64,000 nucleotides of DNA from Gilvimarinus chinensis DSM 19667 (GCF_000377745.1 NZ_KB898713.1:1-64000); one strand, 5' to 3'; counted from the first letter of the stretch, positions 17,494-28,500 are shown. The notes: generated by a model not told the origin, from the sequence alone. Program-made: numbers and translations.

Positions 17494-20322
17494 ATGATAA
17501 AACGTAAGTTCAATCCCGCTTTTGCACTGGTATCCACGGTGGCTATGGCCGCAGGTTCTATTAATGTGTACGCCCAAGAAGAGTCTACGCTCGAAGAAGT
17601 GGTGGTAACCGGATTTCGTTCGGTTATTGAACGCTCTCAAGAGATAAAACGTGAAAGCACATCTGTAACTGAAGCTTTGACGGCAGAAGACATTGGTAAA
17701 TTGCCTGACACCAGTATTGCCGAATCTCTGGCGCGCTTACCGGGTTTGGCCGGTGAGCGTCGTGATGGTCGCACCAGCGGTTTGTCCGTGCGCGGCTTTA
17801 ATGAAAACTATGTGGGCACTACTCTGAATGGTCGTGAACTTCTCGGCATGGGTGATAACCGCGGCGTGGAATACGACCTCTACCCTGCCGAAATTATCAA
17901 TCAAGTTGTGGTGTATAAAACACCCGATGCCAGCCTGATGACACAGGGCGTGGGCGGTACAGTAGACATGCGCACTATTCGCCCGCTAGACAACGATCGC
18001 ATTCTGGCCTTTAACGCAACTTATGAGCAAAACGGTATGGAATCCGCCAACCCGGATTTCGACGATAACGGTCACCGTTTAGCGTTTACCTATTCCGATA
18101 CTTTCGCCGATGACACCTTAGGCGTATCGGTGTCTTTGGCCTCAATGGAGTCACCTAGCCAAGAGCAGTATTTTCGCAGCTGGGGTTTTGCCAATGTAAC
18201 CGGAAATGCCACCGTTGCAGATGGCGTAAGCCTGGCCGGTGATGAGGTGATTATCGGTGGGCACGACTCATTTGTTCGTTCCGGATTGATGGAGCGCGAC
18301 TCGGTAGCCGGGGTACTACAATACGAACCAACGGAGCGTTTGAGCATTACCGTTGATGCACTCTATATTGATTTTCGTGAGGACAAAGTTTTTCGTGGCC
18401 TAGAAGAGGGCGGTGCGGAATGGGGCACTCCTAACTACACCGTTACCGGGGTTGAAGACGGCCTGGTAACCAGCGGTTACTTTGAAGGTTTCCATTCAGT
18501 GATACGCAACGATGCCGAGCGTAAAGACGCAGAGCTGACCACTTTTGGCGTCAATGTAGAGTACAACATTAGCGATGATTGGTCGCTGGCTTTTGATGCC
18601 TCTACCGGCGATGTGGAAAAAACCATTACCAACATTGAAAGTTATTCGGGTGTGGGCCGCGCTCAGTCGTCCACGCAGGGCGCGGCGACCGCGCGCGCCT
18701 GGACCATGACGGATACGGGTGTAATGTACAGCGCGCATCCGAGCATTTCAGCACCAGATTTATCAAACACCGACTTAGTTCGTCTGGCCGGACCTCAAGC
18801 TTGGGGTGGTTCTCTGGCACCGGTAGAGCAGTTTCAGGCCAGCGAAGGCCAGCCTATGGGCTACGCTACGGCGCAAGATGGTTTTGTTAACTCGCCCGAC
18901 TTCGATGAGACACTCGACAGCTTCCGTTTGACCGTCAACGGTGAGGTTGATTGGGGGTTAATCAGCGGGCTGGAAATGGGTCTGAATTACTCCGATCGCT
19001 CTAAGACTAAAATCAATACCGGGGCGTTCTTAACGGCACCGACTTGGCCCAGCGATGGACCTATCCCAGAAGAGTATTACGAAGGTAGCGCGAACCTGGA
19101 TTTCATTGGGCTTGGCAACATTGTGGCTTATGATTCTATCGCTCTTTACGAAAGCGGTTTCTACACCGCCACCGCCGCCGAAGATTTAGAAACCGGCCGT
19201 AAAGGCGACACTTACACCGTTAACGAAGAGATCACCACCGTTTATGCCATGGCTGATCTGGCTGCCGATTTCGGCGGCGTAGAAATGACCGGTAATATAG
19301 GTGTGCAGTATGTGGATACCGACCAGCAGTCTACAGGCTTTGGCTCGTACACCGGCCCCGACTTATATGTGCTGGCGACTCCTGTCAGTGGCGGTGCCAG
19401 CTTTGATAAATGGCTGCCCAGCATGAACCTGAACTTTATGCTGGCTGAAGATCACACTGTGCGTTTTGCCGCGTCTAAAACCATTAGCCGCCCTCGTATG
19501 GATGATATGCGTCCCAACACTACCGTGTCTTTCTCGTTCAACGATGCGCAAATTCTCGAGCCATCGGACGTAAATAACAGCCCCTGGAGCGGTAGCTCGG
19601 GCAACCCCGAACTGCGCCCGCTGGAAGCAAACCAGTATGACCTGTCTTACGAGTGGTACTTTGCCGCCGACGGTATGCTGGGCGCTGCCGTGTTCTACAA
19701 AGATTTGGTGAACTGGCATCGTGAAGGGGAAACGGTAGAAGATTTTACCCCTTACTACATCCCCGGTTACCACCAAAGCGCCAATACTGGACAGGGCCCA
19801 GTGCTGTTTGATGGCCTGGTGACTAATCGTGAGGACGGCTTAACCGGTGAAGTTAACGGGATTGAGTTGCAGGCCAGCCTGCCTTTCCATCTCTTTAGCG
19901 ATGCTTTGGATGGCTTTGGTTTATTGGCCAGCGCCACCTTTAACGATGGTGAGTTGGATGATGATTCAGAAGTGCCGGGTCTGTCGGACGAAATTTATCA
20001 GCTGACCGCATACTACGAGCGCGGTGGTTTTGAATTCCGTATCAGCGGCCGCAAGCGCTCTGAGTACCTGACCGAAACCCGTGGTACCAGTTTGTCGCTG
20101 GTGGATACTACCAGTCAGGGTTCAGAGCTGTGGGATGCGCAAATCGGTTACGATTTCAGTGAATCGGGTATCGAGTCCTTGCACGGTCTGAGTGTCACTT
20201 TGCAGGCACAAAACCTGACCGACGAAGACACGGTACAGTTTAACGAAGGCGACCCGCGCCAGATTACTCAGTACCAGAGCTTCGGCGCCAACTACTTGTT
20301 AGGTGTTAACTACAAGTTTTGA
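17494..20322 (+). CDS. TonB-dependent outer-membrane receptor for starch oligosaccharides
   Basis: A 942-residue receptor with signal peptide (to about residue 28, ending NVYAQ), a TonB box-like stretch EEVVVTGF, a plug domain containing LPDTSIAESLARLPGL and RRDGRTSGLSVRGF, VGGTVDMRT at the plug end, and a 22-strand-type barrel ending LLGVNYKF. It should import glycans too large for porins, energised by TonB-ExbBD. It belongs to the large-plug carbohydrate class common in Cellvibrionales, Alteromonadales and Caulobacter (MalA-like). Maltodextrin as substrate is inferred from the flanking GH13, GH15 and starch-binding genes and shared operators. A strong terminator follows. Confidence 0.9.
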   Translation: MIKRKFNPAFALVSTVAMAAGSINVYAQEESTLEEVVVTGFRSVIERSQEIKRESTSVTEALTAEDIGKLPDTSIAESLARLPGLAGERRDGRTSGLSVRGFNENYVGTTLNGRELLGMGDNRGVEYDLYPAEIINQVVVYKTPDASLMTQGVGGTVDMRTIRPLDNDRILAFNATYEQNGMESANPDFDDNGHRLAFTYSDTFADDTLGVSVSLASMESPSQEQYFRSWGFANVTGNATVADGVSLAGDEVIIGGHDSFVRSGLMERDSVAGVLQYEPTERLSITVDALYIDFREDKVFRGLEEGGAEWGTPNYTVTGVEDGLVTSGYFEGFHSVIRNDAERKDAELTTFGVNVEYNISDDWSLAFDASTGDVEKTITNIESYSGVGRAQSSTQGAATARAWTMTDTGVMYSAHPSISAPDLSNTDLVRLAGPQAWGGSLAPVEQFQASEGQPMGYATAQDGFVNSPDFDETLDSFRLTVNGEVDWGLISGLEMGLNYSDRSKTKINTGAFLTAPTWPSDGPIPEEYYEGSANLDFIGLGNIVAYDSIALYESGFYTATAAEDLETGRKGDTYTVNEEITTVYAMADLAADFGGVEMTGNIGVQYVDTDQQSTGFGSYTGPDLYVLATPVSGGASFDKWLPSMNLNFMLAEDHTVRFAASKTISRPRMDDMRPNTTVSFSFNDAQILEPSDVNNSPWSGSSGNPELRPLEANQYDLSYEWYFAADGMLGAAVFYKDLVNWHREGETVEDFTPYYIPGYHQSANTGQGPVLFDGLVTNREDGLTGEVNGIELQASLPFHLFSDALDGFGLLASATFNDGELDDDSEVPGLSDEIYQLTAYYERGGFEFRISGRKRSEYLTETRGTSLSLVDTTSQGSELWDAQIGYDFSESGIESLHGLSVTLQAQNLTDEDTVQFNEGDPRQITQYQSFGANYLLGVNYKF

Positions 20323-20343
20323 TAGAGTTTAGCTAGCCTCAAT

Positions 20344-20384
20344 AAAGCCCTGCTACACTCTACGTGCAGCAGGGCTTTTTATTT
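20344..20384 (+). terminator. Rho-independent terminator after the TonB receptor
   Basis: AAAGCCCTGCT (20344-20354) pairs with AGCAGGGCTTT (20368-20378) and is followed by T-rich sequence. It lies only about 14 bases before the halogenase start, so read-through probably sets a lower level for that gene. Confidence 0.9.
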
Positions 20385-20398
20385 TGTGGAGAATCTAG

Positions 20399-21889
20399 GT
20401 GCAAACAACAATAAAAAAAGTGGTGGTTCTAGGCGGTGGTACCGCCGGTTGGATGAGCGCCGCGTTATTAAAGAAAGTGCTGGCCGATAGGGTAGAAATC
20501 ACCTTAATTGAATCAGACGATATTGCCACAATCGGTGTGGGCGAGGCGACCATACCGCCTATTCAGCATGTCAATCGAGTACTGGGAATTGATGAGGCAG
20601 AGTTTCTGCGGGAAACCTGTGCAACCATAAAACTGGCCATTGAGTTTAAAGACTGGTTGCAAGAAGGTCAGAGTTATTTCCACACATTTTCAGCTGCCGG
20701 ACAAAGCTCGGCTTTTTGCCAGTTTCATCATTATTGGTTGCGTGCCAAGCGTGCGGGCTTCGCAAAAACTCTGTGGGATTATGATCTGAACTACCTGGCT
20801 TTAAAGGCGGGTAAATTTGCCAAGCTGGAAATTAGAGATACACGCCTGGAGATGCCATACGCTTATCATTTTGATGCGGGGTTGTACGGCGCCTACTTGC
20901 GGAAAATCAGCCAGGCGCTGGGAGTCTCGCGGGTGGAGGGTCGTGTAGAAGATGTGGCAATGAATCAACAGACTGGGGCGGTGGAAAAATTGATGTTGGC
21001 CAGTGGCGAATCCATCGCTGGGGATTTATTCATCGATTGCTCTGGTATGCGAGGGTTACTGCTGCAACAAAAGCTTGGCGTGGGCTTTGAGGACTGGAGC
21101 CATTGGCTACCCTGCGACAGAGCCCTGGCTATGCCCACAGAGCGATTGGCACAGACCCCGCCTTATACTCGTGCTATTGCTCATGCGGCAGGCTGGCAAT
21201 GGCAAATTCCGCTACAGCACCGCCACGGCAACGGGTTGGTCTACAGCAGTCGTTTTATGACGGATGAACAGGCTGAAAAAAAGCTGCGCGATAACCTTTG
21301 CTCACAACCTTTGGGTGACCCCAGAGTGATTCGTTTTCGCACCGGCCGGGCGCGCCAACAGTGGCATAAAAATGTAATTGGTGTGGGATTGGCAAGCGGT
21401 TTTTTAGAGCCTCTTGAGTCCACCAGTATTTATTTAGTGCAATCGGCGATCGTGCGACTGCTTAAATACTTTCCTCATCAAGGTGTGCAACCGGCGGTAG
21501 TAGCGCAATATAATCGCGAGTCATGCATTGAATATGAACAGGTGCGAGATTTTTTGATTTTGCACTACAAACTTAATCGCCGCGAGAACAGTGATTTTTG
21601 GCGGCAGATGGCAGACATGGCAATTCCCGACAGCTTGCGACATAAAATCGATGTATTTGCACAGCAGGGGCTACTCCTGCGAGAGCGAAATGACTTGTTT
21701 ACGGAGTCTTCGTGGTTGCAAGTTATGCTCGGGCAGGGTGTCGAACCGTGCGACTATCATCCTTTAGCACAAGCTATGGATAAGTCTCAGTTGCAAGGGT
21801 TTATGCAGCAAACAGAGCTGCTAAAGCAACAGCCTGTTGCGGCCATGTCTACACACGATGATTTTTTACGAAACTATTGCAAGGCTTGA
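20399..21889 (+). CDS. Flavin-dependent tryptophan-halogenase family protein
   Basis: A 496-residue protein of the PrnA-like group. It has the FAD-binding GGGTAG (12-17), the WxWxIP signature (GWQWQIP), a lysine (Lys78 in ATIKLAIEFKDW) aligning with the catalytic Lys of PrnA, and the PLESTSIYL motif with the conserved Glu. The family chlorinates or brominates aromatic substrates with reduced flavin, but members beside TonB receptors have no known substrate. GTG at 20399 is the start, with GGAG upstream. Position between a receptor and operators E/F links it to the starch regulon rather than to a natural-product cluster, as no biosynthetic genes are nearby. Confidence 0.88.
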   Translation: MQTTIKKVVVLGGGTAGWMSAALLKKVLADRVEITLIESDDIATIGVGEATIPPIQHVNRVLGIDEAEFLRETCATIKLAIEFKDWLQEGQSYFHTFSAAGQSSAFCQFHHYWLRAKRAGFAKTLWDYDLNYLALKAGKFAKLEIRDTRLEMPYAYHFDAGLYGAYLRKISQALGVSRVEGRVEDVAMNQQTGAVEKLMLASGESIAGDLFIDCSGMRGLLLQQKLGVGFEDWSHWLPCDRALAMPTERLAQTPPYTRAIAHAAGWQWQIPLQHRHGNGLVYSSRFMTDEQAEKKLRDNLCSQPLGDPRVIRFRTGRARQQWHKNVIGVGLASGFLEPLESTSIYLVQSAIVRLLKYFPHQGVQPAVVAQYNRESCIEYEQVRDFLILHYKLNRRENSDFWRQMADMAIPDSLRHKIDVFAQQGLLLRERNDLFTESSWLQVMLGQGVEPCDYHPLAQAMDKSQLQGFMQQTELLKQQPVAAMSTHDDFLRNYCKA

Positions 21890-21896
21890 TTCCTGC

Positions 21897-21910
21897 TGAA
21901 TACGTATACA
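21897..21910. promoter_or_regulatory. Operator E, TGAATACGTATACA
   Basis: Copy of the starch-locus palindrome eight bases after the halogenase stop; 29 bases centre-to-centre from operator F. Confidence 0.75.
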
Positions 21911-21925
21911 GTCCGAGTTTCGTTA

Positions 21926-21939
21926 TGAATACGTATGTA
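21926..21939. promoter_or_regulatory. Operator F, TGAATACGTATGTA
   Basis: Copy of the palindrome whose centre is 12.5 bases before the TTG of a putative -35 at 21945. Confidence 0.8.
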
Positions 21940-21944
21940 GTCAC

Positions 21945-21973
21945 TTGAGAGATGCGCATCCTGAGTTTACTCT
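21945..21973 (+). promoter_or_regulatory. Putative promoter between halogenase and giant redox gene
   Basis: TTGAGA (21945-21950), 17-base spacer, TACTCT (21968-21973). The -10 is weak, but the distance from operator F equals that at the other starch promoters. Transcription would start near 21980 and meet the terminator at 22079-22103. Confidence 0.4.
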
Positions 21974-21979
21974 GACATT

Positions 21980-22103
21980 GTGAGCTGCGGAGTTATGTGT
22001 TTGGGCACACTATAGGAATTGTGAATTCTGAGCTCCGCTCATGCGAGTTAGGCATGACCTCCTTGTTCTTAATTTTTTACGCGGCTTGTGCCGCGTTTTT
22101 TTA
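21980..22103 (+). ncRNA. Candidate small RNA of the starch regulon with anti-Shine-Dalgarno seed
   Basis: A roughly 120-base segment between the operator-F promoter and a strong terminator has no convincing frame. TGAGCTGCGGAG near its start can pair with CTCCGCTCA (22033-22041) across a small bulge. The segment 22057-22064 reads ACCTCCTT, which equals the anti-Shine-Dalgarno end of 16S rRNA, and is followed by AATTTTTT and a hairpin with a long U tail, the usual 3' features of Hfq-bound RNAs. This is an inference; the segment could instead be the untranslated leader of the gene at 22582 or the 3' end of the halogenase mRNA. Confidence 0.35.
22079..22103 (+). terminator. Rho-independent terminator
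   Basis: ACGCGGC (22079-22085) TTGT GCCGCGT (22090-22096) followed by a run of seven T. It ends the halogenase transcript and/or the candidate small RNA. Confidence 0.92.
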
Positions 22104-22250
22104 TTCCTCGATCTGCCAGTTCTTGGTTGTTTAATTGCGTCTGCCTCGCGCCGCTGGTTAATGGATTGTCTGTCAGGGGCAAAGCAACCCCGCCGCACTA
22201 ACCAGCTGAAATGTTAGTCTGGATCACAAAGTGTTACCAATAGGTTTCAC

Positions 22251-22264
22251 TGCATACGTATTCA
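22251..22264. promoter_or_regulatory. Operator G, TGCATACGTATTCA
   Basis: Seventh copy of the palindrome, 318 bases before the giant redox gene. A TTGAAC -35-like element at 22267 follows at 9.5 rather than 12.5 bases, so its geometry differs from the others. Confidence 0.75.
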
Positions 22265-22581
22265 TGTTGAACAATATCTGTCCTGTTACTAATGTTGAAT
22301 CAACCTGATGATTAGATCTAAATCGTAGCCACTAATAATAACGAGGGCTCACATGAATTGTTTCCTGACAATATTGATGTTGTTCTATTTTCGGCTTCAT
22401 TCAAGCTGACTATTTCTCCAAAAATCCAGCTGTTATCGGTTATCTCCGTTAATCGATATTTCTGTCGATACGAGTTTTCGCTCTTAATATAACTGCTGGG
22501 TTTATCCAAGTACCTCTGCTCTGCTGATATTGAGCGTATTCTTAAAAAGTAACGTGAGATCACGTTGATAATAATGGCTGG

Positions 22582-25500
22582 ATGAGCGCTATGATTAATA
22601 ACAAATATGTCGTTGGTGAGCCTGTTAAAACAGCATTGTTTTGTTTTTTGTGTGCCTGTCTTTTAGGTGTGCCAGAAAGCTCATTTTCACAGCAGTGGGA
22701 TAATGCGTACTTTCGTGGTACGCCCAATAACTGGGGTGTTGACGAGCTTACTTTTAATGGCGATACCCAGCTGTGGGAAACTGTTCAGGATTTTTCGGGT
22801 GACAACCCACGATTTAAAATTACAAAATCGACAGGCTGGGATGAGTCATATCCGGCGGACGACTTTTATGTCGAGAAAGGCCGCTACCGAATCTTTTTTA
22901 ACGATACAAATTACGAAGTGTCGGTTGCTGAAATAGCACCAGATAATACGACCGACAATAAGCTCGTGTGCTACGACAATGACCTGCAGCTTGATACTGG
23001 GTTTGTCTATTTTTGGAATCCAACTCCATCCGGCTCTATGGCGAGCTTGAACGCTTGGCCAGGCTACCAGATGGATAACATCAATAACCATCTATGTTAT
23101 GACCTGTCGGAAATCATATCCGCAGGCGACTTCCCTGAATCCGTTAATGTGATATTCAATAATAATGCGGGTAGCCAAACACAAGATTTACTGCTCAGTG
23201 GCGATTTCTGTTATCGCGATAACCAGTGGGTAAGTTTGGCCGATTGTGGCGTTGGTGTTGACGAGTTTTCTATTAAAGCTGGTGAGGATAAAGTCGTTGA
23301 CTGGGGTGAGGTGATAACGCTTGAGGCGAGTCCAATCAACGGTGTTATTGCCACCCTTGAGTGGACTACTGATGCATGGGACGGGGTGCTTGACGGCAAC
23401 TCAATAAGCTCGCCGGCGCTGCTGACTTCAGGTAGTTTTACCGTAACGGCAACAGCACTTTCAAATACCGATGCCCTGGCCTTTGACGATTTTTTATTAA
23501 CGGTTAATCCCAAGCCTGATTCCGTTAATGCCAATAGCGTTTGTTTCTCCAATCCGGATGATTATGCCTCACCGCACGTGTATTTTTGGGGTGCAGTGCC
23601 CGAGGAAAGTATGACTGAGGTGACCCCTTGGCCGGGCGAGCCCATGATTGTGGTGGGTGATAACTACTGTTTTGATTTTTCAGATTATTTGGTCGGTACG
23701 TTTCCCGAGTCCATCAATATTATATTCAACGATGGAGCCTCACAACAGACGGAAGATTTAACCTATCTCGGTAATAGCTGTTATACCGATCAGGGTTGGA
23801 GCGAGTTGGCGGCGTGCGATTTAATGCTTGGTGGATCTCTGCCGCAAGCGAATGCGGGTTCCGATCAAGTTATTTCGCTCGGAGACAGTATCGAGCTCTC
23901 GGCTAACGCCTCAACGGGGGAATATCAACAGGCGATCTGGAGCAGTGCGCTATGGAGTGACGATTTAATTGGTGAGTTGATTACGACCCCGGTTTTTAGC
24001 GCCGAAGGGAGCTTTAGCATAACCCTGACGCTTGTTACGGCCAACGGCGATACGGTGAGCGATACGCTTCAGGTCACTGTGTTAGAGGCAACGGGTAACC
24101 ATGGTTTACCCAGTCGGCCGATTATGGAGCAGCCGCACGCGTTCCCTATTGATGGCAACGTTTCTCAAGGTAATTACCGCTTCGAGGTGGCCTACCCCAA
24201 TCTTGTTAATCAGTTTATGGCGCCGGTTATGATCACCGCAGACCCGGTGAGCGGTTTGTTGTTCGTGGTGGATAAGCCCGGTGTGATTTACGCTTTCCCC
24301 GATACCGAAAACGTAACCCCCAGTGAGGTTAAAACGGTGTTGGATATTTCGTCAGAGGTAAAAAACTACCACGAGCAAGGGTTGCTGAGTATCGCCTTTG
24401 ACCCTGATTACGCCAGTAATGGCTACCTGTATGGCTATTACATTTATGGTGAAACTGATGATGAGCGTGAAGCTAATGGTCAGTTTGGCGATGCCATTTT
24501 AAAACGCTGGCGTGTAGCTGACCCCTATAACCCCAGCGGTATTGTGCCGGGCTCTGGGGTCGAGCTACTGCGTATTGCCCAACCTGGCCCCGACCATAAA
24601 GGCGGAATGCTGCAGTTTCATCCCGAATCGAATTACCTGTACCTAAGTGTGGGCGACGGTGCCTACGGTCACAGTGCTATTACCTCGTATCCAGAAGACC
24701 CCCGCACTAATAATAATGCGCAGATCACCAGCAATTTGTTGGGCTCCATGATCCGTATTAACCCACTCGATCAACCTGTCAATGGCAAGTACTACGATGT
24801 GCCGGATGACAATCCCTTTGTGGGCGTCGCGGGTTTTCGACCCGAAATCTGGTCCTATGGTCATCGCAACCCCTGGCGTTGGGCGTTTGACTCCGAAGCG
24901 CCGCACACCCTGTGGGAGACAGAGGTAGGACAGGCGGGGTTTGAAGAAGTTAACTTGATTAAGAGGGGAAAAAATTATGGCTGGCCCGTGTGTGAAGGCA
25001 CGAACAACCGCGGCGATTTAGGAGGTGATAGCAGTAAAGATTGCAGTGTCGATTTCGCACCGCCCAGAGAAGGTTATAACCATCCGGTAGGGCGCTCAAT
25101 TATCGGCGGCGTTGTCTATCGCGGTAGCCGTTTACCCGGGCTAAATGGTCGATTTGTGTTTGGTGATTATGTCACTAAAAAAATCTGGGCCGTTGCGGAT
25201 GGTGAAGCCAAGCAATTGGTGACGGACGCCTTCCCGGAAAATATCGCCTCGTTTGGTACCGGCGTGGGAGGAGAGTCGTTACTGGTTTCTACTTACGGCG
25301 TTGAGTACGGTGGCAACTCAACCATTTATCGCCTGTTAGACGATGACGCCGAGCGAGCGACGATTCCCGCAAGATTATCGGAGACAGGATTATTTGAGTC
25401 TTTACAGCCACTCGTCCCTAAAAGGGGAGTAATGGAATACACAGTCAATACCGACGGTTGGTTTGATGGCGCCAGCGTGCGGCACTTTATGGTGATCGCC

Positions 25501-28500
25501 GAAGGCGAAACCATTGATTTTTCCGCAACCGATGACTGGGAGCTTCCGGCGGGTTCGGTTCTAGTTAAACACAAAACACTGGAGCTTAGTGACGGCAATC
25601 AGGCGCCTTTTACCACGTCGGTACTGTTTCGGCAAAACAATGGTAAGTGGCAAGCGGCTAATTATTATTGGAACGAAAATTACACCGACGCAACCTTGGT
25701 TACTGAGACAACCAGTGTCAGTAACACCGATGCAGAAGGCCGCGATCGTGCCGTACAAGCCGCGGCCGATTGCGGGTCTTGTCATACCGGTAACGGGAGT
25801 CGCGAGCCATTGGCAATTCATACCCGCCAGTTAAATCGTAACTTTGACTACTCAGGCGTTGTTGATAATCAATTGGACGCTTTCAACCATGTTGATTTGT
25901 TTAGCGAAACCATTGAGCCCTCGGACAATTATGATCGCTTTGCTGCCTTAGATGACTCCGCTGCCAGCCAGTTACGGCGTGCAAAATCTTATCTCGCCAC
26001 TAACTGCGCGCACTGTCACTCCAGCACGTTTATGGATTTACGTTTTGACACGCCGTTGGCGGATATGAAGTTGTTAAATGTTCAAACCAATGGTGGGCAA
26101 TATCGGCTGAAACCTTTTAGCCCCGCCGATAGCTTGTTGCACATTTATCAGGTAACCGACAGTAACCGCATGCCCAAAGGGACGCTTTACACCAACCCTG
26201 AAGCGGATGCGTTTTTTCGCGATTGGATAACCGCCGCCGGTGCACAAACAACCGGATTACAGGTGTCGGTAACCGATACTCTCAACCCGGGTGACAGCGC
26301 AAACGCTATTGTTTCGGCGTTATTTGATAATGGGTTTAGTGCGCCTGTGGGTGAGGTTGATGTGGCTGTCACCAGCAATCCGGGGATTCTGTCAGTCGAG
26401 GCAGTATCCGGCCACGAACTTAACCTACGCGCACACAGTGTCGGCACGGCGACGCTAACGGTTCAGGCGGAGGGATTTGATCAAACTATTACCATCAAGG
26501 TGGTGGAACTGGATACAGCCATCACAAGTATTGCCATTGCCCCAGGTGAAATTAGTCTAAGTGATACGCAACAACTTGTGGTGTATGGCGTTGCTGCAGA
26601 CGGCACCAAAGCCAATGTTTACGAGCGTGCGAGTTGGCAGGTTAGCAGCGGCAATAATGCGGTTACCGTTGATCAACAAGGGTTCATAACGCGTATTAAT
26701 TCTGGCCCTGCAACGGTGACAGCACAAGTGGGCGATTTGACTGCGAGCGTCGAGGTTAGCGAACCGTCCGATGATTTATGGTTGCGTTTCGACAACAGCA
26801 ATAATTGGGCATCCGTTTATGTATATCTATGGGTCACTATAGATGGGGTAGACCAGCCGTTCACAGAGTGGCCCGGTGTGCCTATGAACAATACCGATGG
26901 TGATTGGTGGCGCTACGGCATCACGTCCGATCAGTTACCGGATGGAACGGTAAACGCTGTATTCAACGCGGGTGAGGGCGGCGCACAAACGGCCGATTTA
27001 AACAATATTACCGAGTCGGTCAGTTACACCAATGGGCAATTACAACCCTGGGATGCCGACGGAATCAACCAAGAGATTTATCGGGTAGCCGTGATTGGCG
27101 GCACGACTGAAAACAATGAACGAGATTTTCCTGTTGGATCTCTGGTCACGGTAACGGCCGATGAGGCTCCACTGGGAACTGAATTTACCGGCTGGCAGGG
27201 CGACGGTGCGGCGTTTATTGTTGGGTCGGTTACCAACCAAGTCGTGCAGCTGCTTATTCCCGATCACAATGTGTCGCTGCAAGCGCTCTTTACCGGGGGC
27301 GATGACTTGTATCAGTTGGGGCGGGATTTTTATGAGGCCCAGTGCGCTAGCTGTCATGGCGATGACGGAAGCGGTGGCGTGGCAAAAGCCATTAATGCCT
27401 TAGACGATACCTGGAGTCAGCCATTACTGGCCAATTACATTGCCGATTTTATGCCTATGGATAACTCCGCCAGTTGCGACGGTACTAACGAGGGTGACTG
27501 CGCATTGGAGATTGCCCGGATGGTTATCGATGGGGCCTGGCAGCCGCAACTGTGTGACGGCGCCGAGTGCGAAGGCGATGCGATTGATGCGCGCAACCTT
27601 CGGTTGCTGACCAAAACCGAGTATCTCAATAGTGTTCGGGATGTCTTCAATATAAATTTCTCCGCCGAGATTATGAATACCGTGCCCGCCGACGGACGCT
27701 ATCGTAACTTTACGACGGCGTCTTATTTGTCATCAGGGTATGACCGTACGCTGGGTTATCAAATGGTCGCCAAAGAGCTGGCCGAGCAAGCCATCGCTCG
27801 CTATACCTTTAATGGCTTAGAAGACAATTGCCAAGATGCGCGCTGCGCGGTGAGCGGCTTTGGCAAACGTTTGTTTCGCCGGCCGCTGTCCGCCTCTGAG
27901 GTGGATGCCTATGCAGCGCTTTATGCCGATGAAGACGGCGGCCGACGGGCGTTGCAAGCTATGTTGATGTCGCCACACTTTATGTACCGCTCGGAGCTTG
28001 GCTTACTTAATGCGGAGTCGGGCCTGTACGAGCTCTCACCGTTTGAAGTGGTCACTTCACTGGCTTATATTTTCTGGACGAGTACACCCGATGCGAATTT
28101 GCTAGCGGCCGCCAGCGAAGGCGATTTGGACCTTAACAGTGTTTTGAGTTATGTGCTGAATGATGCGCGTGCCGAACAAGGCCTGCGCCGTTTTATCAGC
28201 GGTTGGCTGATCAACAATCAGTATCCCTTTCCCGCCATTAGCAACCCGGATTTAGTGGTAGCACTAAAAGAGGAGACGGTGCGCTTTGTTCTCGACAATA
28301 TTGAATCCAATATGCCGTTCTCGGAGTTGCTGCTGGCCAATTACACCCAAGCCAATGACTTGGTGGCAAGTCATTACAACCTCGAGGGCGATGGGGCCGG
28401 GTGGGGTGTGCGCAGCTACAATGCTGACGATCCGCGCGCTGGTGCAGGGCTATTGGGGCATGCTAGCTTCTTGGCCTCGCGCACCAATACCGTTAATCCA

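Larger units (their letters stand above)
21890..22581. other. 692-base intergenic region with three operators and a terminator
   Basis: It contains operators E, F and G, a putative promoter at 21945-21973, a structured segment ending in a terminator at 22079-22103, and about 320 bases between operator G and the giant redox gene in which I see only AT-rich sequence. A possible TTGAAC/TAATGT promoter pair (22267-22295) follows operator G. A minus-strand frame at 22318-22563 has no support as a gene. Confidence 0.7.

Noticed and set aside
22318-22563. Minus-strand frame of 81 codons in the intergenic region before the giant redox gene
   Set aside because: No family resemblance, no convincing ribosome site, unusual composition, and it fills the probable leader of the downstream gene.
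15426-22581. Search for a LacI-type or other regulator gene inside the starch locus
   Set aside because: No frame with a helix-turn-helix domain is present; the cognate regulator must lie elsewhere.
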